Shown here: positions 26,903-33,825 of the stretch, piece by piece
How the letters are laid out: every line of letters starts with the position of its first letter
How positions within the stretch are numbered: position 1 is the first letter of the stretch
From: Egibacteraceae bacterium
GTDB taxonomy: Bacteria > Actinomycetota > Nitriliruptoria > Euzebyales > Egibacteraceae
Length of the DNA: 35,776 nt
Direction: 5' to 3'
Assembly: GCA_030446775.1 (NCBI GenBank)
Contig: JAUJMQ010000013.1
Span: 16,381-52,156, forward strand
Notes under the pieces: generated by a model
The model's database searches: none
Told to the model about the DNA's origin: nothing
What the model saw: only the letters and a program-made list of their open reading frames with translations
Made by a program: the position numbers and the translations under genes

Positions 26903-27478
26903 CTAGACGTCGTCGGGGATCCATTCCTCCAGGGGCACGCCCAGCCCGTCAGCGATCCGGTTGACGTAGGCGTAGTAACTCGTGACTTCCGTGATGTGCA
27001 GGATGTCAAGGTCGCTGAAGCCGACCGCGCGAAGGGATTCCACGTCGTGGCCCGACATGCTCCAGGGCTGCACAGTCAGCTTGGCCGCATGACGCAGCAT
27101 GACAAGCCGCCGCTCGTCGAGGCGGGCGTTCTCGAAGTCCTCCTCGATGGCCGTCGCCAACTCGTCGTCGCGCAGCAGTCGGCGCAGACCGCGCCGGTGA
27201 TGATGAATTCAGTAATGACAGCGATTGAGAGTGCTCACGACCAGCGCGATCATCTCCCGATCGACTTTCCGAAGCGTCCGAGTGCCGGTCATGGCCTGGC
27301 GGTACAGCTGCAGGTGGGCACGGAGGCTGGCGGGATCCAGCGAGTGGATGGCCAGGATGTTGTCGACGCGCTGATAGCTGGGATCAACAGCCTCGGCGCG
27401 CAGGCCCGCCAGTTCCCCGTCCGCCCATTCCCGATCGTCGATCGTTTCTATCCACGCCGTGTCGCCGTCCTCCGTCAC
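26903..27478 (-). CDS. AhpD-like peroxidase-related protein, probable selenoprotein (UGA as Sec)
   Basis: Two open halves lie in one frame, separated only by UGA at 27211-27209. Together they make one complete 191-residue carboxymuconolactone-decarboxylase/AhpD-like protein. The N-terminal half (AWIETIDDREWADGEL, RVDNILAIHSLDP, LRKVDREMIALVVSTLNRCHY) stops exactly where relatives have the second Cys of CxxC. The C-terminal half resumes IHHHRRGLRRLLRDD and ends SYYAYVNRIADGLGVPLEEW. The motif becomes C-H-Y-Sec-I-H-H-H, keeping the CxxCxxxH spacing of the AhpD active site. A SECIS-like hairpin follows the UGA (see separate entry). GTG 27478 has GGGAGG just upstream. The alternative is a nonsense mutation; the hairpin and the perfect position argue against it. 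Confidence 0.85.
27180..27211 (-). promoter_or_regulatory. Bacterial SECIS element (UGA plus hairpin)
   Basis: On the minus strand, counting U of UGA (27211) as 1, bases 16-21 (CGGCGC) pair perfectly with 27-32 (GCGCCG), closing a GGUCU loop at bases 22-26. In E. coli fdhF the SelB-binding GGUCU loop sits at the same positions, so the codons at Sec+7 and +8 are Gly-Leu in both. No bulged U like the one in fdhF is evident in this 6-bp stem. Confidence 0.8.
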
Positions 27479-27527
27479 GCATCCTCCCTTGTCGCTCTCT
27501 CTTGACGTGATCTGCCCGTCCAGTCGG

Positions 27528-28220
27528 TCATCGCTGGCCGTGCCCGTAAAGGAAGAACTCGCCCGAGGTCTTCACCTGGGCCTGCCAGCCACGCTCCAGG
27601 AGCTGGCGTTGCAACCGAGACGGTTCGTGGAAAACCTTGACGATCTGGAACTCCCTACCGTCATTGAGGCGTCGTGCCACCGATACCGCGTCGCGGCCCT
27701 GCAGTTGCTGATCCGTAGCCGTGGACGTCTCCGTGGAGAGACTGCCGACGAAAAAGAACCGACCGTGCGGGTGCAGGAGATCCTCGACGAGGCGCCAGAA
27801 GGCCTCGAAGCGCCCAGGTGGCACGTGCGACAGCCAGAAGGCGAAGAAGACCTCGTCGAAGCGCCGGGGAGGCGTCCAGTCGAAGATGTCGGCACGCAGC
27901 CACTCGACGTTCGCTCCGTTGACGCGAGCGCGGTTGAGCGCCAGCACCTCCTCGTTGGCATCGACTGCGACGACACTGGTCGACAGCGACGCCAGCCACC
28001 GCGTCCACAGCCCGGTCCCGGCGGCCAGCTCCACGACCTCGCCGAGCGGAGCGAAGTCGGCGAGCTCCTGTTCGACCGCCCCGACCTCTCGCAGCCACCG
28101 GGCGTTGGCGTCGCGGCCCCGGTCGTAGCGTCCGCGTCTGAAGAACCAGTCGTCGTACTCCGGGGCGCGAGCCCGGTAGTAGGCAACCTGGCCTTGCAGA
28201 AGCTCTGAGTCGTCCGCCAC
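27528..28220 (-). CDS. Class I SAM-dependent methyltransferase
   Basis: 230 residues from GTG 28220 with AGGAGG three to nine bases upstream. The Rossmann-fold motif I is VVELAAGTGLWTRWL near residue 63. The acidic end of strand 2 is VVAVDANEEVL, motif II/III is WLRADIFDWTPPRRFDEVFFAFWLSHVP, and a later LHPHGRFFFVGS segment follows. The substrate is unknown. It lies 49 bases upstream of the AhpD-like selenoprotein gene on the same strand, so the two may form an operon. Confidence 0.85.
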   Translation of the reverse strand: MADDSELLQGQVAYYRARAPEYDDWFFRRGRYDRGRDANARWLREVGAVEQELADFAPLGEVVELAAGTGLWTRWLASLSTSVVAVDANEEVLALNRARVNGANVEWLRADIFDWTPPRRFDEVFFAFWLSHVPPGRFEAFWRLVEDLLHPHGRFFFVGSLSTETSTATDQQLQGRDAVSVARRLNDGREFQIVKVFHEPSRLQRQLLERGWQAQVKTSGEFFLYGHGQR

Positions 28221-28324
28221 GAGCCCTCCTGCCGAGGTCCGCAGACTACCGGGACGCGCCCGATCACTCCGCTTGACGACATGATTAGAGTCGGCGAGCC
28301 GTCAACCAGGAGCCCGGAGCCGAC

Positions 28325-28702
28325 ATGGTCCACAGGCCGCGTATGACGCTGACAGCCACCGTGCTCGACTCACCCGACGCGCGCGTACTCGCCGACTTCT
28401 ACCGTCGCCTTCTCGGATGGGCTGTAGGGACTGACGAACCGGAATGGGTGACACTCAGACCCCCAGATGGCGGAGCGGGGCTGTCGTTCCAGACCAACGC
28501 CGCCTTTGTCGAGCCGACCTGGCCCGCCGGTGCCGGCGACCAGCAGATGATGATGCACTTGGATATCGAGGTCGACGATCTCGACGAGTCAGGAGCGCAT
28601 GCAGTCGCCGCGGGCGCGGTCCTCGCGGAGTATCAACCCCAAGATGACGTTCGCGTCTATCTCGACCCGGCAGGCCACCCTTTCTGCCTGTGGAGGAGAT
28701 GA
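28325..28702 (+). CDS. VOC (glyoxalase-like) family protein
   Basis: 125 residues from ATG 28325, with GGAG about 8 bases upstream. The typical paired beta-alpha-beta modules are visible: TATVLDSPDARVLADFYRRLLGW at the start, MMMHLDIEVDDLDESGAHAV in the middle and VYLDPAGHPFCLW at the end. The metal-site pattern (His in MHLDIEV, Asp/His in DPAGHPF) fits, but the reaction is unknown. Such stand-alone VOC proteins often act in antibiotic resistance or small-molecule turnover. It is divergent from the methyltransferase. Confidence 0.83.
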   Translation: MVHRPRMTLTATVLDSPDARVLADFYRRLLGWAVGTDEPEWVTLRPPDGGAGLSFQTNAAFVEPTWPAGAGDQQMMMHLDIEVDDLDESGAHAVAAGAVLAEYQPQDDVRVYLDPAGHPFCLWRR

Positions 28703-28740
28703 CGACCCGGACAGGTCGGCAGCGCAGCGCAAACTGGGGC

Positions 28741-28842
28741 ATGGTGAAGTTCGTCGTCGTGCTCAGGCGCAAACCGGGCACCACCCACGCTCAGTTCCGA
28801 CGGTATTTCGACGACATCCATGCGCCGCTGGCGCGGCAGTGA
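28741..28842 (+). pseudogene. Truncated EthD-domain fragment
   Basis: ATG 28741 starts a 33-residue frame whose product (VKFVVVLRRKPGTTHAQFRR, then YFDDIHAPLARQ) matches only the first third of EthD-like ferredoxin-fold proteins, which are usually about 100 residues. After the TGA the continuing frame shows no EthD sequence, so this is a truncated remnant. Confidence 0.55.
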
Positions 28843-29090
28843 GCTCGAGCCGGCCCGTTGATGTCCGCGATGCCCCCCACTGCGATGAGCGTTCCATTTC
28901 CGGTCGCCTCCGTGCCAGCGGGCGAGCACGCCGCCGTCGACCAGGACCCGCGGCGTTGGAGCCGTTCACGTCGTGCAGCTTGTTGCCGTCCATGACGCCG
29001 ACCTTGAGGTGCTCGACTGGCGCCTTCGGTGACAAGCACTTCCCGCCGACTGCAGCCGGTACCACCGGCTTTCTCGATACGCTCCCGCTT

Positions 29091-29942
29091 GTGGAGAACG
29101 CGCCGCCGCGACCGCTTGTCGACGCGCGACCGCTCTTGGCACCGGAGCGGGCGGCCCTCCTCGACGTGCTCGCCGACCTGCGTGATGACGAATGGGCACA
29201 GCGCACGGCCTGCCCGGCTTGGTCCGTGCACGAGCTGGCGGTCCACCTCGTCCATGACGACCTGCGACGGTTGTCCGGTCAACGCGATGGCCATGTCGGC
29301 GTCGGGCTGCCTGACGCGTCGCTGGACGAGCTCGCGCTCGCCCTCGACACGGCGAACATGCAGTGGGTGGCGACCGTGGCGCCGTCGCTGTCTCCGCAAC
29401 TGACGCGTGAGCTGCTCGGGTGGCTCGCAGGGCCCTCCGAGGCGCACCTGGTGTCGCTGGACCCTCACCACGACGGCTGGAGCGTGACCTGGGCCGGGCC
29501 GGGACCCCAACCCAATTGGTTGGACGTGGCGCGGGAGTTCACCGAGCGCTGGGTCCATCAGCAACAGATCCGGGAGGCGGTTGACCGGCCCGGCCTGCTG
29601 GAGCAGGACTACCTCGAGCCGGTGGTCAGCACGTTCGTTCATGCACTTCCGGCATGCCTGCCGACACGTCCACCGGGGACCGAGGTGCAGCTTCGGATCT
29701 CGGCTCCGTTCGAACGCGACTGGACGCTTCGTTCTGACTCGTCCGGCTGGGTTTTCGCAGCGGCTTCCAGCCCACCTGTCGCCGTCGTGGACATGCCCGC
29801 CTCCACCTTCTGGCGCCGAGCGGTCAGGATGGTGGGCCACCAAGGCGCGCGAGACCATGCCCGCGTCGACGGCGACCCCGACCTCGTCGCGGCCATCGTC
29901 GACATCCGCAGCGCCATCGTGAGGGACCGCCAACACTCGTAG
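29091..29942 (+). CDS. Maleylpyruvate isomerase family (mycothiol-dependent, DinB-like fold) protein
   Basis: About 283 residues from GTG 29091; no clear ribosome site is seen, and the frame stays open upstream, so the start is uncertain. The N-terminal LAPERAALLDVLADLRDDEW, followed by CPAWSVHELAVHLVHDDLRRL, is the metal-binding DinB-like helical bundle of the TIGR03083 type, with His residues in VHELAVHLVHD. A second metal His lies in FTERWVHQQQIREAV. The C-terminal SCP2-like sandwich carries VDMPASTFWRRAVRMVG. Enzymes of this fold transfer or open mycothiol adducts, a thiol limited to actinobacteria. The substrate is unknown. Confidence 0.8.
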   Translation: MENAPPRPLVDARPLLAPERAALLDVLADLRDDEWAQRTACPAWSVHELAVHLVHDDLRRLSGQRDGHVGVGLPDASLDELALALDTANMQWVATVAPSLSPQLTRELLGWLAGPSEAHLVSLDPHHDGWSVTWAGPGPQPNWLDVAREFTERWVHQQQIREAVDRPGLLEQDYLEPVVSTFVHALPACLPTRPPGTEVQLRISAPFERDWTLRSDSSGWVFAAASSPPVAVVDMPASTFWRRAVRMVGHQGARDHARVDGDPDLVAAIVDIRSAIVRDRQHS

Positions 29943-30145
29943 AGCCGCCCGACATCCAAGAGAGCGGCGGTCGACGGAAACGCAGTTGAGCAGCCGTTCT
30001 CAGTTCGTGGCGTTGGGGATGTGACTCGGCGTTCTGCAGGCGGACGCTCGATCGAACTCGGGCGGGCGATCGACGCCCTGGCCAGTCGACCTGGGCCTGG
30101 CCGACCCACGCGCGCGGCGTGTCCTTGCTCAGGCCCAGCTAGAGG

Positions 30146-30224
30146 CCTTGGGCCGGCGGAGCCGGTGCGGTTGAGTCAAGTTTGTTCATTTGGGTTGTCT
30201 TTGGAGGCGGGCGCCGGGCCAAGG
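30146..30224. repeat. Imperfect inverted repeat beyond the 3' end of the 528-residue gene
   Basis: CCTTGGGCCGGCG (30146-30158) and CGCCGGGCCAAGG (30212-30224) pair at 12 of 13 positions. A nested 5-bp hairpin (CCGGC-GGA-GCCGG, 30153-30165) overlaps the left arm. The region 29943-30229 holds no gene I can recognise; this structure may mark an element boundary. Confidence 0.4.
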
Positions 30225-30229
30225 ACTCT

Positions 30230-30255
30230 ACGGTCATGCCGCCAGGCATGACCGT
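30230..30255 (-). terminator. 11-bp hairpin overlapping the stop codon
   Basis: ACGGTCATGCC (30230-30240) and GGCATGACCGT (30245-30255) are perfect complements around a 4-base loop. The stem encodes the last residues and the stop of the 528-residue protein. There is no U tract, so it may be a termination or RNA-stability structure, or an element end. Confidence 0.55.
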
Positions 30256-31820
30256 TGGGTGAAGCGGTTGAACTCGGCGCGTAGCGGCGTGGGGATGTCG
30301 GGGTCGCAGATCGCTGCGACGCCGGGGCGTACGACGCGGTCGTGGGCCAGGGTGAACGCTACGGCGGTCTGCAGCCCGTAGTCGGTGAGCTGGTAGCGGA
30401 AGGTGCCGGGGATGCGGCGGATGAACCCGTGCAGCCGCAGTCGGCGTAGGTCGTGGGTCATGCTGCCAGCTGCGACGTCGGGCAGGCCGCGGGCTTGGGC
30501 GACCAGGGTGCGCAGGTCGCGGTTGGTGAACCCGTCGGTGTGCAGCCGGAAGGCCAGCAGGCAGCCCAGCAGGGCATGAACGCGGGGGTCGCCGAAGCGC
30601 AGGCCGGGGGCTTTGCGTTGACCGTGGATGATCACGGGGCCGCAGACTTCGGTCAGCCGGTCTGACCCGATGACCGGGTCGTGGCTGGTTCGTTGGACGT
30701 CGAGCAGACGTCGGTTGGCAGCAAAGCCGACCTTCCGCAGCGCGGGCAGGTTGTGCAGCCGCCGGCCGATGCCGAAGTCGTTGGTGTCGTTGATCGTGGT
30801 CTCGGTGCGCAGCGCCTGACCGAGCTTGTGGTACTGCTTGATCTTGGAGTGCTTGTAGTCGACGTGCAGCGACGGGGTGACCCCGTCGGTGATGACCCGG
30901 GTGCGAAACTGCCCCGGCGTCTTGAACCGGCCGCGGGTTACGACACGCCGGTCAAACACCAGCCCGACGCGGTCGGGGCGGCCCAGGACGAGGTTGTGGC
31001 GGATGACGTCGTCGAAGAACACCCGCCCGGCCAGCGGGCGGTCCAGCACCTGGGTGAGGCTGAACTCGGTCTGCAGCATGGAGATGTCGTAGCGGAACCC
31101 CGCGCGGCGGTCGGCTGCGGTGAACGGGTGGGGCAGGATGCGCAGCCATTTGCGGACCAGCGCGTCGATCTTGGCGGCCGACAGCCGGTCGCAGATGCGC
31201 TGCAGGCGGGCCGGGTCGTCGCATGACGCGAAGCCGTTGTCCAACGCGTCGAAGCCGATCCCGGCCTTGGCGGCCTGGCGTTTGGCGTACTCGTTGCCGT
31301 TGATGCACACCTTGGCGTTGTAGGGAAAATAGGAGCAGAACTTGATGAAGAACGGGCCGAAGTCGGTGTCCACGGCGTAGACGTAGTAGTGGTTGACCAC
31401 GCGGGTGTCACGCACCAGCCACGGATACGCCGCGCCGGTGTCGGGGTTGTGGCGCTTGCGGGTCGTCCACAGTCCGGTCTTCTCCTGCGCCACGCCGACG
31501 AACAGCACGCCCTCGTCGGCGTCGAAGCGTGACAGGTACTCCAAGGCGACGTCGTCTTTGCGTTGGCCCTTCTCGAAGCGCACCAGATCCACGCCCTGCT
31601 GGTCGACGAAGCGCAGCATCACCGCGACGAACTCGCGGGTGATCGGATCCATCAGCGCGCCCGAGGCGAACTGAAACCCCCGAGCCCGAAAGAAACCGAC
31701 CACGCCCAGTTCGCGCTGCAACTGCGGGACGTACAAGTTCAGATACATCCGGTCAATGCACTCCACCTCAAGGGTGACGTGCTCGGCCAACACCTCGGCA
31801 GCAGAACGCGGTAGCGTCAT
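30234..31820 (-). CDS. Conserved protein of unknown function with structured flanks
   Basis: 528 residues from ATG 31820. I do not recognise a named domain, though similar proteins seem familiar from environmental and actinobacterial genomes. Likely conserved blocks are HVTLEVECIDRMYLNLYVP (N-terminus), FEKGQRKDDVALEYLSRF, FIKFCSYFPYNAKVCINGNE with two Cys, EYAKRQAAKAGIGFDALDNG, TPSLHVDYKHSKIKQYHK and TETTINDTNDFGIGRRLHNL. Residues about 440-500 (HALLGCLLAFRLHTDGFTNRDL, in part, and MTHDLRRLRLHGFIRRI, YQLTDYGLQTAV) look like a winged-helix DNA-binding domain. There is no signal peptide and no DDE or HUH motif that I can find. A cloverleaf RNA structure covers its ribosome site, and hairpins flank the 3' end. 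A mobile-element or nucleic-acid role is possible but unproven. Confidence 0.75.
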   Translation of the reverse strand: MTLPRSAAEVLAEHVTLEVECIDRMYLNLYVPQLQRELGVVGFFRARGFQFASGALMDPITREFVAVMLRFVDQQGVDLVRFEKGQRKDDVALEYLSRFDADEGVLFVGVAQEKTGLWTTRKRHNPDTGAAYPWLVRDTRVVNHYYVYAVDTDFGPFFIKFCSYFPYNAKVCINGNEYAKRQAAKAGIGFDALDNGFASCDDPARLQRICDRLSAAKIDALVRKWLRILPHPFTAADRRAGFRYDISMLQTEFSLTQVLDRPLAGRVFFDDVIRHNLVLGRPDRVGLVFDRRVVTRGRFKTPGQFRTRVITDGVTPSLHVDYKHSKIKQYHKLGQALRTETTINDTNDFGIGRRLHNLPALRKVGFAANRRLLDVQRTSHDPVIGSDRLTEVCGPVIIHGQRKAPGLRFGDPRVHALLGCLLAFRLHTDGFTNRDLRTLVAQARGLPDVAAGSMTHDLRRLRLHGFIRRIPGTFRYQLTDYGLQTAVAFTLAHDRVVRPGVAAICDPDIPTPLRAEFNRFTQRSCLAA

Positions 31821-31823
31821 CGC

Positions 31824-31916
31824 GGGCTCCGGTCGTCACAGGCCTCACCGGCCACCACCGCCCACGGCGGTCAATGAAAGCGAGGCTACGCCTCGCCAGG
31901 TGCGCGACCGGAGCCC
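31824..31916 (-). ncRNA. Predicted cloverleaf RNA leader
   Basis: A perfect 12-bp outer stem (31824-31835 with 31905-31916) encloses three hairpins: GGCC/GGCC (31841-31844 with 31850-31853), ACCGCC/GGCGGT (31857-31862 with 31866-31871) and GCGAGGC/GCCTCGC (31880-31886 with 31890-31896). On the minus strand it ends three bases before the ATG of the 528-residue gene. The GGAG that would serve as ribosome site is inside the outer stem. It may be a translational switch or part of a mobile element. Confidence 0.6.
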
Positions 31917-31936
31917 ACCACAAGACTCGACGGGCT

Positions 31937-31949
31937 GGGGCGAAGCCCC
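31937..31949. repeat. Short GC hairpin upstream of the cloverleaf
   Basis: GGGGC-GAA-GCCCC, a perfect 5-bp stem with a 3-base loop (UUC-type loop when read on the minus strand). It lies 20 bases beyond the cloverleaf and may belong to the same leader. Confidence 0.45.
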
Positions 31950-32039
31950 GTTAGGATTTCATCGCAGCCGATATGCACCGGGCGCCCTGAGTGAGGCCAA
32001 CGGTGAGCCCCCCGAACCGGCGGACGAGAGGGAGAGACG

Positions 32040-32366
32040 ATGCCGCTCTATCTATCGAGGTTCAGCTACACCCCGGAGACTTGGGCCAAGCTGATCGGCA
32101 ACCCAGAGGACCGCCGACAAGCCGCTCAGACGTATATAGAGTCGGTCGGTGGCACCCTCCATGGGTTCTGGTACGCCTTCGGCACGCATGACGGCTACAC
32201 CCTATGGGAGGCTCCCGACAACGTGTCCATGGCCGCGGTCGCGCTGGCGATCAGCAGCGGCGGCGCGCTCAGCTCGTTGGAAACGACAGTCCTGTTGACT
32301 GTCGACGAAACGATGGATGCCTTGCGCAGGGCCGAACAGGTTCAGTACCGACCGCCCGGCGCGTAG
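32040..32366 (+). CDS. GYD-domain protein
   Basis: 108 residues from ATG 32040, preceded by GGGAGA at good spacing. It has the GYD-type alpha/beta fold: PLYLSRFSYTPETWAKLI at the start, ESVGGTLHGFWYAFGTHDGY with the defining GY(T) after the glycine-rich turn, and AAVALAISSGGALSSLETTVLL. The function of this small family is unknown. It stands alone on the plus strand, divergent from the 528-residue gene. Confidence 0.8.
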   Translation: MPLYLSRFSYTPETWAKLIGNPEDRRQAAQTYIESVGGTLHGFWYAFGTHDGYTLWEAPDNVSMAAVALAISSGGALSSLETTVLLTVDETMDALRRAEQVQYRPPGA

Positions 32367-32669
32367 CGGGTCGCATTCCCCCACACCTCACACCGTCCAG
32401 AATGTCCCAGGGGAGCATTCGGTGGTCGGGATGGTGTTGCACGACGCAGTCGCCACCCGACGCACGGCGCAGCGATCCGCTCGATCGCGGGACAAGGCCG
32501 GCACACGACGAGACGCTGCGTATGCCCTTGGCGAGTGGTCTAGCCGGCAACGGGAGAAGCGACGAATCCTGACGTCGCGTTCGCCGCCGATTTCTGAGGA
32601 GGAGGATCACCTTCAACTCCGGCCGAATGACTCGGGCAGTGCTCCTGTTCCTGACATAGGATCGCCTCC
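32367..32669. other. 303-base gap without a recognisable gene
   Basis: Open frames here are short and have no protein-like pattern on either strand. A GAGGAGGAGG stretch near 32596-32605 resembles a ribosome site but no start and reading frame follow it. AGGA near 32658 may serve the TfoX-like gene. Confidence 0.5.
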
Positions 32670-33005
32670 GTGGCCTACGACGAGGTACTCGCGGATCGCA
32701 TACGGGAACTGCTTGGCGGCGCGGCCGATCTGACCGAGAGGAAGATGTTCGGCGGGCTCGCGTTCCTCATCAGGGGCAACATCGCCGTCGCAACAAGCAG
32801 CCAAGGTGGAGTGTTGGTTCGCGTCGACCCAGCGCAGTCAGAAGCGCTCGTTGACACCACGAGTGCCCGGTTCATGGAGATGCGCGGCCGGCGAATGCAG
32901 GGATGGCTACGAGTCGACGCCAACGGAGTCCGCACCCAGCGGCAGCTCGCGAAGTGGGTAGGGCTCGGCGCGACGTACGCCAGCTCCCTACCGCCCAAGC
33001 GATAG
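32670..33005 (+). CDS. TfoX/Sxy N-terminal-domain protein
   Basis: 111 residues from GTG 32670 (AGGA about 10 bases upstream). The TfoX_N pattern is clear: LADRIRELLGGAADLTERKMFGGLAFLIRGNIAV (in part), followed by a strand-rich middle, SARFMEMRGRRMQGWLRVD, and a terminal helix QLAKWVGLGATYAS. Members with only this domain are common in actinobacteria; unlike Haemophilus Sxy they lack the C-terminal domain and have no proven role in competence. Confidence 0.85.
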   Translation: MAYDEVLADRIRELLGGAADLTERKMFGGLAFLIRGNIAVATSSQGGVLVRVDPAQSEALVDTTSARFMEMRGRRMQGWLRVDANGVRTQRQLAKWVGLGATYASSLPPKR

Positions 33006-33378
33006 CCGACCGGTACACGACAGAGCGCCTCGCGGAGCCGTGACCGACGGTCTCGACGCCTCCCCGGTGAGGTCACTTGCGGCACTCCGACGCGGCGACG
33101 GCCTTGAGGGCATGCAATAGGGCCTTAGCGGGGACAGGCTGTGCGGACCTTCGCCGCAAGGACCGTAAGGCAGCGACCTTTACGCGGCTAGGGCACTTCG
33201 GTGCCGCTGGGAGGACCCCGAGCAGGTGTTTGGGGCACGGCGGGACTTGAGAGCGGGTGGAACGCTCCGGGCGTTTGGCCCTCGCGCTCTGGGCGTGGCG
33301 CCCTTGCGACGTTCGGTGAAGGTGAGGCGTTCTGTGGTCATTTCGACAAGGAGAGGACCGCTCTGCGAGGATCGGCAG
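33006..33378. other. 373-base gap with one UUCG hairpin
   Basis: No gene is seen on either strand. GGCAC-TTCG-GTGCC (33192-33205) is a stable UUCG tetraloop hairpin without a T tract. The base composition drops toward the right. Confidence 0.5.
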
Positions 33379-33806
33379 GTGGCCAAAACGGCAATCCTGT
33401 GGTCCAAGGTCGAATCCGCAATCCGAGCTCGCCTCTCAGAGGAGTTCGGCCAGCCATTCTCTCCCAGGTCCTTACTCTGCCCGGCGGTGCCCGCCGGGAG
33501 TTCGACGCGGTCAGTGCTGACGGGGCGATCGTCGTCTGCGTCAAGATGAGTTCCGGCCTTACCTCTGGAGGCAACCTCCCAGGAGGGAAGATCAACAGCT
33601 GCATCGCCGACGTCTACTATCTAAGCCTTCTTGACGCTCCTGTCCGCCGGCTGGTGCCTACTAATCCCGAGTTTTATGAGATCTTCACGAGCCGAATGCA
33701 AGGAGCGATCGCATTTGGTGTTGACCGTTGGCAGACGCCCCGCTGCCGGGTCCGGGGGGCGGGGCGTCGTCCGTTGCTCTGCACGGGGTCGCCCGGCGAC
33801 GGGTGA
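33379..33806 (+). pseudogene. Possible PD-(D/E)XK-like protein, frameshifted
   Basis: GTG 33379 gives AKTAILWSKVESAIRARLSEEFG, which then loses frame at the C run 33463-33465. One added C joins it to QVLTLPGGARREFDAVSADG, AIVVCVKMSSGL, INSCIADVYYLSLLDAPVRR and LVPTNPEFYEIFTSRMQGAIAFG. The layout (REFDAVS, a short hairpin, then a hydrophobic strand ending in Lys) recalls restriction-like nuclease folds, but the acidic residue two before the Lys is Cys (VCVK), so it may be inactive or a different fold. The codons are less GC-rich than those of the neighbours, suggesting transfer. The last 27 residues look like read-through past the original end. Confidence 0.45.
33734..33768. terminator. Strong 10-bp GC hairpin
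   Basis: GACGCCCCGC (33734-33743) and GCGGGGCGTC (33759-33768) are perfect complements with a 15-base loop. It lies near the 3' ends of the plus-strand nuclease-like gene and the minus-strand HAF/RTX gene, so it may terminate both. The original end of the nuclease-like frame may lie just before it. Confidence 0.55.
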
Positions 33807-33825
33807 GCGTGTCTTCGCGTCGTCC

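Noticed and set aside
28840..28842. TGA ending the EthD fragment as a second selenocysteine codon
   Set aside because: The frame after it shows no EthD similarity and there is no SECIS-like GGUCU hairpin downstream.
30234..31820. Naming the 528-residue protein a transposase
   Set aside because: No DDE triad, HUH motif or recombinase signature could be found; only the flanking structures suggest mobility.
31824..31916. Cloverleaf as a tRNA gene
   Set aside because: The outer stem is 12 bp, arm sizes do not fit, and no TTCRANY-like T-loop or anticodon arm is present.
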